From Areca catechu (taxonomy: Eukaryota; Streptophyta; Magnoliopsida; Arecales; Arecaceae): a stretch of DNA of 64,000 nt. How positions within the stretch are numbered: position 1 is the first letter of the stretch; each line of letters opens with the position of its first letter. Made by a program: the position numbers and the translations under genes. The notes below the pieces were generated by a model. The model saw only the letters and a program-made list of their open reading frames with translations, was not told the origin of the DNA and searched no databases. The stretch is taken from contig CM038044.1 in assembly GCA_021397845.1 (NCBI GenBank), positions 42,146,354 to 42,210,353 of the forward strand. The letters run 5' to 3'. Of the stretch, positions 23,652-34,479 are shown one piece after another.

Positions 23652-25933
23652 TGGATTCCCGATCTAGATATAAGCATGCTATTCTATGTTCAAAAATCCT
23701 AGATACTAAAGCAAAATACATGAAAAACTATTTTTATTTTAGTATGTTGATTTAAATAAATCATATTAATATCTAGATCATATCTTCGATATGTTAGAAT
23801 AATTAAATCTAATGAAATCTAAAAATTTATAAATTATAAGAAGAAGAAATCAATTTACATATATTGCAAATTCCTTCTTCTTGTATTGGAACTATCGGAT
23901 CAACCGGATTTGACAGGATTGGTCGAAGCTATACACATCCCTGACCTCTGTTAGTATCCATATAGAGCCTTCCTAATCGAATCACTGGACTGCTAGATCT
24001 TTGTAGGTCTTTCTTCTTCCATAGATATGGACCTCTTCTTCTAGTTAAAAACCAAAACTCAGTAGCCTACTCTTCTATTCTCTCAAGGAATTAAATACCA
24101 AAAAGCAATGGAGTATTTTTCTGATGTTTTTTATAAAATCCATAGGCTATTGGATTTCTATAAATGTATAGAACTCAGTTTTTTTCAAAAGATCAAAATA
24201 TAGACAAAAATCAGAAAGGATATGTGTTGATCAAAATTCTACGCAGCCTATTTTGTTCTCTTCTTAAATCTATGCCAGAAATCCCTCCATCGCTGCCTTT
24301 AAAAATCTAGATAAATATGGATTCCTATCTAATTTGGTCAATGGTCAAATTAGATAAGAGTTCATATTTATCAAAAAGGAGAGAGAGCCCTAAATGAGAA
24401 AGAGGAGTGCCAACTTGGTGCCCCTCTCTTCTCATTACATATGCCAAGAGGAGGCATGCATTTTTGTGTTCCTCCCTTGGTTTCTATGTGAGATTAGAGA
24501 AGGAGATCTAGTTGACTAGGTCTCCTAGCTGCCAGCTCAATTTGACTCAATTTTGACTGATTTTTGAAATATGCTAAAATTGAACCAAATTCAAAAAAGC
24601 TACTGATTCAATTTAATTAATCTAGAATTCAAGTCCAACTTGAATTAGGAGTCCAATTAACTTTAAATAAAGTTAATAGTAATTAGATCTAATTTAATTA
24701 AATTAAATAATAAATCAAAAATTATTGTAATATTTGTAAATAGGTTCAATATATTAAATTTGGCATGTACTAAAATTAGCAAGTGCTAATTTTAGTGAGT
24801 ACCAAAATTAGCTGGTACCAAAATTGACAGGCACCAAAATTAGCAAGTACTAAATATGTAACCCTTACATAAATCCATGGTTTGGTAGGTCGACTTCTTA
24901 TATGTGTGACCTCTCAGGTTCTATTCCATATGGTATTGAGATATACCATGTTCTCTGTCATAGTATCATCAAAACTCTTTTGATTGACTAAAATAATTTT
25001 TCAGCTCAACCCTAACTTGGATCGTTAATCCAAAAATATTCCTAGTGAGCTCTTACAATCCATCAATAATACCAACAGTATATAGTGACAACCTAGTAGA
25101 CTAGAAATGAACTCTTAGGTATAGTTATTGTATGATCAATATCGAAAATCTTGACAAGATGCAGGTTAAAAAACTTGTCAAATCCTAAGCATCTATCATA
25201 TGCCAAACTTAATTAACTTGAGTCTAATTATGATTTTCATGAAAACTATCTTTCTATATCACACTATTGTGGCCACAGATTCAAGGACCTAGCCAATTAG
25301 GTCACAAAGGATTATACCTTAACTACTAAGACTGATAGACCCCATATAAGTATACTTTCTACTCCTATAGTAAAGCTATTACAAGTAACGAATACCACAA
25401 GGTTCCAAATGGCTAGGGACCATGTTCATGTGCTATCAAACTACAGCAATTTCATTGCGAGTATCCGAGACACCACAGGTTAAGGAATTACTTACATAAT
25501 TACAGCATTTGAGAAGTCACTGATGAGTGAGTAGATATTCATGTGACTTTTAATTCTTTGATCATGCTTAGTACCATTATTCTCTAACAACCACTTGTAC
25601 TCTCATTCTAGTATCCCCACGCTATTGACTAAAGACTCATCCACCCCAAAAGGAAATGATCTATGCACTAATCTTGATGGATCATTCACTATCCCCGTGA
25701 TGATCTAATGATTGAGAGCATTTAAGAGTTAAGCTATAATGACACATGTCTCAAGTTTTCAACTCTTAAGAATATGTGTCCTTGTCTATTAACTTCATGA
25801 ATGGTTCATAGACACAAAAATATGAATAAAAATATATTTAATTTTATTGATAAAAATTTGATTAAGTACAATATAATGTCCTAAAAATTATAATATGTTA
25901 GCCAACTTGGCTTCTAGGACATGCATCTAACAA
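23652..25933 (-). repeat. 5' LTR (M) of Copia element N
   Basis: This LTR of about 2.28 kb starts TGGATTCCCGATC beside the degenerate primer-binding site. It ends CTTCTAGGACATGCATCTAA-CA, so the minus strand opens TGTTAGATGCATG, a clean LTR terminus. A small cluster of ACCAAAATTAGC-type tandem units lies at 24765-24850. No coding frame is recognisable. The other end of element N has been lost or lies beyond the window. Confidence 0.65.
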
Positions 25934-26265
25934 GGCATACTCATCCTTTTAAATAATAAGGTGAACAAGCTCAACTAGCACCTATGGCAGATTCTCACTA
26001 TATCAAGCTATCATAAGTCACCCAAAAGTAAATGTGGCATGCCTTGTAAAGCTCCATGGAGAAATATAAGGCAAGAAGTATCATTACCTTGCCTGTTCAG
26101 ATCCGTCTTATAGATGATGCTCCTCCGACTAAAGGGTTCCCATGCCCTTAGTCCTCTTTCAAAATACTTTCATGTTTTGGATGGAGCTAGGATCAGAAGT
26201 AAGAGGGTATCTATTGGTGGAAAATACAATCGGACATGCACATATGACCCACGATGGTAAAGTAT
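25934..26265. other. Unassigned 332-bp interval
   Basis: This lies between the outer end of LTR M and the outer end of the B LTR. I see no open frame, RNA gene or similarity to the other elements in the window. It may be original non-repeat DNA or a remnant of an older element. Confidence 0.4.
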
Positions 26266-28421
26266 TGAAAATTGCCTAGGATTTTTTCATTTGTTTATAA
26301 TTTGAAGTGGAAGTATATCTATTTTAAAAATATTTTAAATAAAAAAATATGAATATAGATTATATCTAATAAATCTTATAGGGATCGTAATATGATATGC
26401 AACATAGAAAATAAAAATAACATGAATCAATCTAACCGATGCATACTATAGATATCTACAAATAATAAGAAATTTAATTTTATACCTGATTATGGGTCAA
26501 TGATCATCATTGTTAATGGCACATGGTAAAGGCTCTTCACATCACTTTGTAACTACACAAGGTATCAAGCCTTTATGAATCATCCATATGAAGTCTGAAG
26601 CAATCAACCTTCTTGGACTGCTAGATCTGTGTAAAAGGCACTAGATGGCTAAATAAAAATTATTTCTTACATCTTCTTGAATCCTCCAAGAAGAACAAGA
26701 ATTGGAGGACAAAGAAGATCAAGGGTAGAAAAAAAATAAAGTTTAAAAGACTCTTTTATTTTCTTTTTCCCTCTCTTTAGAAGACCTAACACTAGAATAC
26801 AAGAAAAACTCCTTCACGCCTATCTTGATTTTCATGCCCCCTTCTTCTTGTTTTTTAGCAATTTCACTTCAAAATTCACCATGTAATAGGCCTCTTAATG
26901 TTTCACATATGATTAAAATATAAATTAAAATTTCATTGAATAGAAGAGAATTTAGATTAGAAAAAAGTAAAGCAGTTTGATTAGGACTTGGAGTTTTATT
27001 TCCAATAGAACTCCTCTAATTAAATTTAAATAAATCTAGATTTAATTGAAAACAAACCTTATCTAAATGGAAATAAGGAAGTATGAAAAAACTAATTTTT
27101 TCATAGATAAACATGAAAAAAATTCTAGGAAGGCATAGAGAATTTTTAGGGAGGAAAACAAGTTAAACTAGGTTAGGGTTGGACCAAGATTTGACCAAAA
27201 AAAATTAGGAACCAAAACTAGTTTGGTTATAACTAATTTAACTGACTTGAACCTAACCCAATTAGATCCTAATTAAACTTAATTAAATTCAAATTAAATC
27301 TAAAATTAATTAAGTCCAAGTCTGAATCAAACTAAAAAAGAAATCCTTAGCGATTAGGTCATCAAATAACCTAATCGATGAAACCCAGTTAAACCAGATT
27401 CAATTAAGCTTGATCTAAATCTCTTTGCTTAATCAAATTGAGCAAATTAGAAATCCAATTACTAATTAATCATCTTATAATTAATTAATTATTAATTAAT
27501 TATTAATTCATAATATTTGTGTGGGGTTAATTGTTAATCATATTTATAAATTTATCACTAAATAATTTTTAATCATTAATCAATCATCATGATCGGTCAA
27601 AAACTTTTTATGTGTATGACCCCATAGGTTTGAATAATAAGCTGGTAGTCTAGAAACCAATTCTTGAACTAATCGATATAACCATCTAATAAAGGTGCCT
27701 GACATTCAGATTGGTCAAATATTCATGAAGAAACATTCAAGAATCCAAGTATATGGTTCCGTATAATTCATCCCTTTGATCTAATCCTCAGAATGATTTC
27801 AAAGTCAATAACCAACTCTTGAATAGTACATCTACATGTGTCTCAACCTAACAAATCCTATGACTCCTCATAAAGATTATCCTAGTCAAGGTCTTGCTAA
27901 ATTGAAATATAATAGAGCATTTTCTTCAATACCTTAGATTGGTCAATCCCATCTTGACTAATCACCGAATTAATAAATACTTTACTGCATCTAGTAACTT
28001 TTCATTACTGGATTTGAAATTTAGGTAGTCTAGCACTTAAGTACAATGAATTATTTGCAAGTCACCATGGTGATCTCAGGTCAAAGAGACACATATATCC
28101 ATATCCTTTTAAGAAATACTCTTGATAGCAAGTACTCTATAGAGTTAGTCATATTTAATATAGTATATTCTTACACTTGTCATATTCAGTACAGCATACT
28201 CTTACACTTATCTGCATGCCATATTAGTATCTCCACACTTCTTGGTTATGAGGACAACCAACCCATATAGCATACAACAATCTATGCTCGATAAATATTA
28301 TTATCCTAGGAAAAACATAATCATTTGGTCATGAACATATTTAAGAACTATTCGATAAATCCTCATTTATCAAATTGAAGTAGTTTTAAGAACTTCATTT
28401 TAAAAGAGTTCAAAGGAAGAT
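26266..28421 (-). repeat. 3' LTR of element B, left part
   Basis: This is the part of the B LTR left of the F insertion. It starts TGAAAATTGCC, in parallel with the K1 LTR. It is AT-rich, with no recognisable genes. The remaining 118 bp are at 49160-49277. Confidence 0.65.
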
Positions 28422-30097
28422 TGATGTGGGAGACAAGGGGGGTTAGGGCTAGGGATGCTGGATGCCAATAAGGATGCTTACAATGCAAAGGAACTTTTTT
28501 TTAGGGTTAACGATTTTTTTTTTGTTATGTTATGTTTCTTGTTGTTCTTCTTTGTTGTTTAGGATTTCGATTCCCGATCACAAGCAAAGATAAGAAATAT
28601 GAAGAGCAGTAAGGGAAGCTTACGCTAGCAGTTCAAAGCCCTAAAAGTAAGAATGAGAACAGGATCCCGGGATTAAGAAATCCTAGTAGGACAAGCTCGA
28701 CCTACAATATCTACTTAGGAGATATAGAGAAGGCAAACCTCAAACTTCTGAAGCGCCCGGTGCAGAGATCGCTCAACTCGACGGATGCGGCCTGGATGCC
28801 TGAGCAGTCAAACCTGTGGGAGCTCTGGCTTTGGGTCGGGAGGTCGCGATGGCAAAGCTATCTGTCTCCAATGCTCAAGATGCCAGGGAGGACCTGTAGG
28901 CAAACAAAAGAAAGGTTAGTGGAATGTGGAGATGTACGGAAAGGAATTGAATTGGAGTTGGGAAAGGGCTTCGAGCCTGGCGTCCGACTGGATTCCGAAG
29001 TCGGAGTTGGAGATAACTTGGGGCCTCACACCCCGCGACGTCCCGGAGGACGAAGGAATGTGGCCTCACACCACGCGATGTCCTAGAGGACGAAGGATTT
29101 GCGCCGCCCTGGGGCGACGGACAGGTGGCCTCGCACCACTCGATGTCCCTGGGGACGAAGGCAATTCCACTCGAACCTAGCCTAAGAGACAAGGGTTGGA
29201 GGGTGGAAGAAACTCAAATTCAATCACTCAAATTTTCATTCATTCATTCTTTCTTTCTTTTTTACAATGGAGGGGGTTGGGTCCTTTAAATAGGTTCCTA
29301 AGGCCCATTTTGAAATTCAAATGCAAGAATACAAAATTTCTTCTTCTTTTTCTTGAATGGGCATGGCATGAAGCAAGGCTAGGAGGAGGGATCATGGCAC
29401 CTTGAAGTTGGAAAGAATCTTCATTATTTTGGAAAAAGACATGAAGAGGGGCTTGTAGCATGGCTTATGTTCTTCTTCCTTCCTTTGTTGCACACCCTTT
29501 CTTTGGTATAAGGCTTGACATGGGGAGTGTGTCGTTTGACCTTCCTTCCTTGTAAGAACATTTTGGGAAGAAAGCTTGGAAGGGGGCTTGCTTTGAGGCT
29601 TGGATTCTTCATGGATCTCCAATGCCCTCATTTGATGGAACAAGGCGTGATGTGGGGGAGGGAAGAGGGGGATGGTGTCTCTTCCTTCCAATGTTGCCCA
29701 AGGCATGTGGAAAGCATGAGGATGCCACTTTGTTTCCCTTCTTGGATGCCCAAGTGGCAGCTGATGTGGCGCCACGTAGGTAGCTGAGGTGGCACCTGAG
29801 TTGGCATTATCCCAAGTGGAAGGGGTGGGTTGGCCCACCAGAACTTTATTTGGTGAAGATAACCAGAGTGACTTCAATTGGGCTTGGGCCCAGACCAAAC
29901 TCAGACTCGAACAAATACAGGACTCATGAACTAACTTGACCCAAATTGGTCAAGGTACTGGACTAAACAAACTTTGACAAGAACTTATGAAATTGCTTTG
30001 GCTCAAGGCCTTATTACAGGACTCATAGAAGGGGGAACCCTAATCTGAGATCCACAGAGGGTTGAGGAGCCTCTGTCAAATCCTGGTGCCCACACCA
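28422..30097 (-). repeat. 3' LTR of element F
   Basis: TGATGTGGGAG...TGGTGCCCACACCA, 1,676 bp. It contains a hairpin-bearing tandem repeat (29022-29156). A possible TATTTAAA on the minus strand lies at 29285-29292. The long overlapping open frames across 28760-29900 recur in the other LTR copy and have no protein family, so I treat them as chance. Confidence 0.9.
29022..29156. repeat. Tandem hairpin units in LTR F
   Basis: Three units of GGCCTCRCACC followed by GTCC-N4-GGAC and CGAAGG occur, with hairpins at 29040-29051, 29080-29091 and 29145-29156. A fourth inverted repeat CGCC-CTGG-GGCG is at 29106-29117. Loops differ while stems are constant. The right LTR has the same set at about 48078-48213 with some stems weakened. 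Confidence 0.7.
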
Positions 30098-30620
30098 ATT
30101 CTCCCGGGGTGGGAGGAACTCGACCCTGTCGAGTAAGGGTTAGCTTGGCTTTGATACCTTTCCATGATGTCGGGGTCGATGCGCTGCAGGTCCTCCCGTG
30201 TGATCCACGAGTCATCGGATTCGGGTCGGCCTTGCCATCAGACCAGGTAACACTGGTAGCCTTTGCCCCGGGTAGTGATGGCTTGGTCATCCAAGACACG
30301 CTCGATCCTCTCTCCTCGCTCAGGTATATTTGGAGGTGGACACTCAGGTTCAGGTTCACTCTCAAAAGGGAGGTTAGGCCTAAACGGCTCACAGGGTAGT
30401 TTGCGGGTTCTCTATACTCGACTAAGTCAGAGATATTGAATGTCGAGCTAATTCCATAATCTGGAGGTAGTTCTAGCACATAAGCATTAGGGCCTATTCT
30501 CCTAATTACTTTAAAGGGACCTGCCCCACGAGCATGAAGCTTTTTAACGGTTCCCGTGGAAACCGTTCAGGCCTGAGCCTAATTATTACAAAATCCTCTA
30601 TTTCAAACTCTTTGGTTTGC
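30003..30620 (-). pseudogene. Integrase C-terminus/chromodomain of F
   Basis: The minus strand encodes the end of a chromovirus integrase: a beta-rich segment with LELPPDYGISSTFNISDLVEY, then in another frame RIERVLDD...YQCYLV and DDSWITREDLQRIDPD, a chromodomain thought to guide integration into heterochromatin. A frame change near 30395 separates the two. The frame overlaps the polypurine tract and enters the 3' LTR, ending at 30003. Upstream of about 30620 the similarity is lost; the integrase core is not here. As part of a non-autonomous element it may be a relic. Confidence 0.75.
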
Positions 30621-30754
30621 TTTCGGGAATCAACCAAATTATTAAAAAAATCATTTAATGCATAATCCTAACATGATGCAAAATGCAGACTCAACTATGC
30701 ATCCCTACTGAAAATTTTTTTTTTTTTTTTTATTAGATGCTCTAGGGCCTAGAC

Positions 30755-31571
30755 CTAATAGATTATGGACTCTCTAGGTTTGACCCTAGTCTGGTATGTA
30801 CAAGAAAAATTATCAAGGATCCCTAACAAATGCCATAAAGTGTACCAAAAGTAAATGGCAAAAGGGATGGGTTCTAATGAGTCATGCAGCCTGGTGATTT
30901 CAACGAAATGCAACCCCATGGCTCTAAAAATGTGAGACGGCTCTGGGAAGGGGAGAAAATAGGAGTCGGAGTCTTGGGGTAATCTCTGGGCATCATGAAA
31001 TAGACCTTGGTTGTTCAAGATAATCTTATGATTTGGACATTGTTTTGTAGGTGCAAGTTCCAAGGCTAGATGGGTGTTCCTAAATGGTGGAAGGTCATTA
31101 GGAAGGTCTTTGGGAATGTTATCTTGAGAGTCCTCAAAACTGATGTCTACCTCCTGGGGGGGTTCTATAGGGACTTGTTCCTGGACCTCCTCTAAGGGCA
31201 ATACTTGTGAACCCTCACCATCCTTTACAATGTTCGATCCTGGCTCAATTACTCCTTCACTGTCTCTAATGGGTTCAGGATCTTTCCCTAGATTTTCAAT
31301 GGGTTCAACCTTCACGTCTTCTTCAGGTTCAACAATGGGTTTAGGTTCAGTTTCAGTCGATTCATCCATAAGTCGGGTAGGGGCGGTGCACTAACTAGCA
31401 AAATGCTCAGGTTTATGGCACCTATAGCTGTTACCTTGGGGATCGGGTCTCCTCTGGACTTCAATAGACTCACCCTTGTCCTCTCTACTGTATTGGGGTC
31501 AATTCAGACTCGGAAGACTAGGACTGGGTCGGGCTAGGCTTGGTCGACTGGGGTCAGATCGGTTCGGTCTT
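30755..31571 (-). pseudogene. Gag-derived C-terminal fusion of F with integrase-like tail
   Basis: The 204-codon open frame 31369-30755 plus upstream broken sequence. Before the frame, a knuckle-like SYRCHKPEHFAS.C is visible, with its first Cys changed and a stop before the last. Inside the frame: a long acidic Glu/Pro/Asp stretch, then IPKDLPNDLPPFRN, like the segment before RT in the full elements. Then a conserved block with NNQGLF...QDSDSYFLPF and ITRLHDS...YFWYTLWHLLG, the latter matching the integrase core region RLHGLPKT...YFWKTLWHKLG. It ends TRVKPRES plus a stop. Element H has the same tail. Cut on the right by element G. Confidence 0.7.
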
Positions 31572-32464
31572 TGATGCAGAACAAAGAACAAGGAAGCGTA
31601 TGCGGAAGTAAATTTAAGATTAATTCTTTTTTTTTATATATATTTCAGAAATTGGCTTTGACTCAAAGTAAAGCTAAACTAAGTTGAAGGAAACTAGGTA
31701 AGGATTGAAAGCACAATTTAGATGAAACTAAATTATCAGAGTAGTTCAGAAGTAACAGATCGCTGGGGGTTGAGAAACTCCCAGACCTAGGGTTTCGCTC
31801 TGAACTTTCAACAGAACAGAAATAGAGAGGAGAGATGGTTTACCAACTAGACAGTGATCTTCTCAGAATTTGGGTGGAAGAACTCTCTCGAGCAGATTGT
31901 GGGATCCTCGGAGTCGGCTATCTTCGCAATGGATCCTCCAATACTGGTCTTGTGGTTTGGTCGGCTTCTCCTGGACTCAAGATCTGGGAAAGAAGAGGAA
32001 CAAGTGATGGAATTCAGATACTCAAGAAAAGATTTACCAGGTTGAAGAACTTGAAAGCTGAAGTTGCTGAAATCAGGATTCTCCTGGAGGCTGATCTGAC
32101 TTCCTCTTAGAATTGCTGTAGATCTGAAGTATCTAGACTGGAGATGGATGCTGGTGGTCGGCCTGGACTTGGAGAGGGTGGCCGTGAGAGGTGGGATAGG
32201 CTAGGGCTTGGTGGAAAGAGAAGGGTGATGGCGGCTAGGGTTTGGGAGTGGAGTGGCTAACCTAGGGTTTGGGTTTTGGAGATCTCACACCTCCTCAAGG
32301 TTCCTGGGGAACCCGGATTTACTCCCTCACGGAGCTCAACACTTGGATGCAAGTGCGGAAGAGAGAAAATACAAAGTTTGCTCACAAAAAAATTTGGCTT
32401 CATTCATCTGATTTTTTTAAACTTACAAGAGGGGTTTAATTTATAAGGCTTTATAAGGGAGTAG

Positions 32465-33760
32465 TGATGCGGCAAGCATATGATTAGTGATTTGATTCGT
32501 GTTTGTAGAGCAATGAAACCTAATTACACTAGCATTGTACTCATCATAATAAGTCTTAAGGATTACATGAAAAGGGACTATTACATGATTAGACACAATC
32601 CTAAAACTAAGAAGGAAGAAGATCTAGACAATAGGGGCTAATGATTGAGGACTTGTCTTGTTGAGCTTTCCAACCTTCTAATGATTTCAAACCTTGAAAC
32701 TACCGATGCTCTGGACTGGAGAACTCGGATAACAGAGATCAGAACGCTGGGCTTGGGCTTCAGCTTGTTGGTTCATTGTCAAGGGGAACCTTGTTCACAA
32801 CTCAAAGACTTCGAAGGACCCTGCAATGAAGATCAAAAGTTAAGGAAGAAGAAAGCAGGCATATGGAAGGGATGGAATAATTTATGAGCAAGGAAGGAAG
32901 TCTGAGATGGTTTGGCCGGCTCCAATGTATCCTTCTTGAACTTGGCGTTGGATGGCTTGGAGAAGAAAGTAGATTCGAGTGGGGGGGAAGGGGGCTTAGG
33001 AACAATCACTCAAAGAAATAATATAAGACTACAACTTCAACTTCAACTTCATTTTTCATTCATCTCATCAAAATCAATCTCTTTTACAATGGGCGTCCAA
33101 GGCTTTTAATAGCCTCACAAAGCTAGCTTTTGAAATTTAAAAACTCCCCAAATCGAGGAGGATTACAAGGGGGGTTGGAGGATTTGATGGAGAGTTTGGA
33201 GGGATGTGGCCAACCTCCTTGAATTTGAATCTCCCTTGTTGGCGCCCAAAGGGTGATGAGGTGTCTGGTGAAGTTGCACCTGATGACGTGGCATGGTGAG
33301 GTGGTCTTCTACTTGGATAAGAATGACATGTGGCGCCTAGTGGTCCTAGTTGATGGTCCTTTTCTCTTGCTTGGTTGATGTGTCTTCTCTTCTTCATGTG
33401 GTCAAATTCTGGGATCTAGAATTTGAGTCTTGTTGCTGGCTTTCATGGCTTTAAGACTTGATTAGACTTAACTCAACTGAATTAGACTTAACTCAACTGA
33501 ACTGACTTGACTGACCTAGACTTTAAAACTTGAAATGGACTTACAAGAAATAAAATTTTAAAAGTAATTACAGGACTCAATAAACACTCTTAATTTGAAA
33601 CTCAAAATTAATTACAGGACTCTTGAAAAGGAAATGACTCTTGAAAATAAAATATTTTTGAACTAAAGGATACAAGGTAACCTAATTATCTTCGATCCAA
33701 ATTGGGATAAGGCTAACCTTGTTGGAGTGAAGTTTCTTTTGGCTTCTGGTGTCTACACCA
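32465..33760 (-). repeat. 3' LTR of H
   Basis: 1,296 bp, TGATGCGGC...TGGTGTCTACACCA. Against 37120-38415 I count four substitutions (near 32656, 32814, 33338 and 33592). It is followed on the inner side by ATTCTCCTAGGGTGG, the complement of the polypurine tract. Confidence 0.95.
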
Positions 33761-34400
33761 ATTCTCCTAGGGTGGGCAGAACTCGACCCAGTCGAGTATG
33801 GTTCAGTTTTGCCCTTGTAATGCTCGAACAAGTCTGGGTTAAGTCTTTGCAGGTCCTCTCGAGTAATCCAAGAGTTGTCGGACTCAGGTCGACCTTGCCA
33901 TTGAACCAGGTATCGCTGATAGTCCTTATTCCTGGTAGTAATGATCTTGTCATCCAGGATTCTCTCAATCCTCTCTCTCTGCTCCGGTAAGGTTGGTGGT
34001 GGACGCTCGAAAATATGTTCACTCTCAATGAAAGTTTCTGGCTCAAAAGGCTCACTAGGTATTAGTAGTGGTTCTTTGTATTCTACTAGGTCTGAAACAT
34101 TGAAGGTTGTACTAATACCCATATCAGGTGGAAGTTCCAAAACATATGCATTAGGCCCTATTTTCTTTAAGATCTTAAAAGGTCCCGCTCCGCGGGCATG
34201 CAGCTTCTTTATGGTTCCAGGGGGAAACCATTCAGGGTTGAGCCTAATCATCGCATAATCCCCTTCACAGAATTCTTTAGCCCTCTTATGTGAGTCAGCT
34301 AAGTGTTTATAAGTTTCATTGCTCAGGTTGATCTTATTACTGATTTCTTTATGCAGATTTGTGACATGCTGTGCAAAAGACTCAGCAGACTCAGAAACTT
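33682..34400 (-). pseudogene. Integrase C-terminus/chromodomain of H
   Basis: An open minus-strand frame resembles the C-terminal part of G integrase: SNETYKHLADSHKRAKEF, then MIRLNPEWFPPGT, RGAGPFKILKKIGPNAYVL, NVSDLVEY and a chromodomain with RIERILDDKIITTRNKDYQ and SWITREDLQRLNPD. It reaches PRRIGVDTR across the LTR boundary and ends at 33682. It is intact but lacks the catalytic core, starting about 80 bp after the Gag-fusion stop. Whether it is translated is unclear; it may be kept only because the polypurine tract lies within it. Confidence 0.75.
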
Positions 34401-34479
34401 ACACAAGCACTTACGAAATACAGACTGAACTAGGCATCTTTATTGAGAGGAATTTTATTGGACTCTCTAGGGCCTAAAC

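Noticed and set aside
28760..29905. Several overlapping open frames on both strands, repeated at 47772-48955
   Set aside because: They lie within the two LTR copies of F, overlap each other on both strands and have no recognisable domain.
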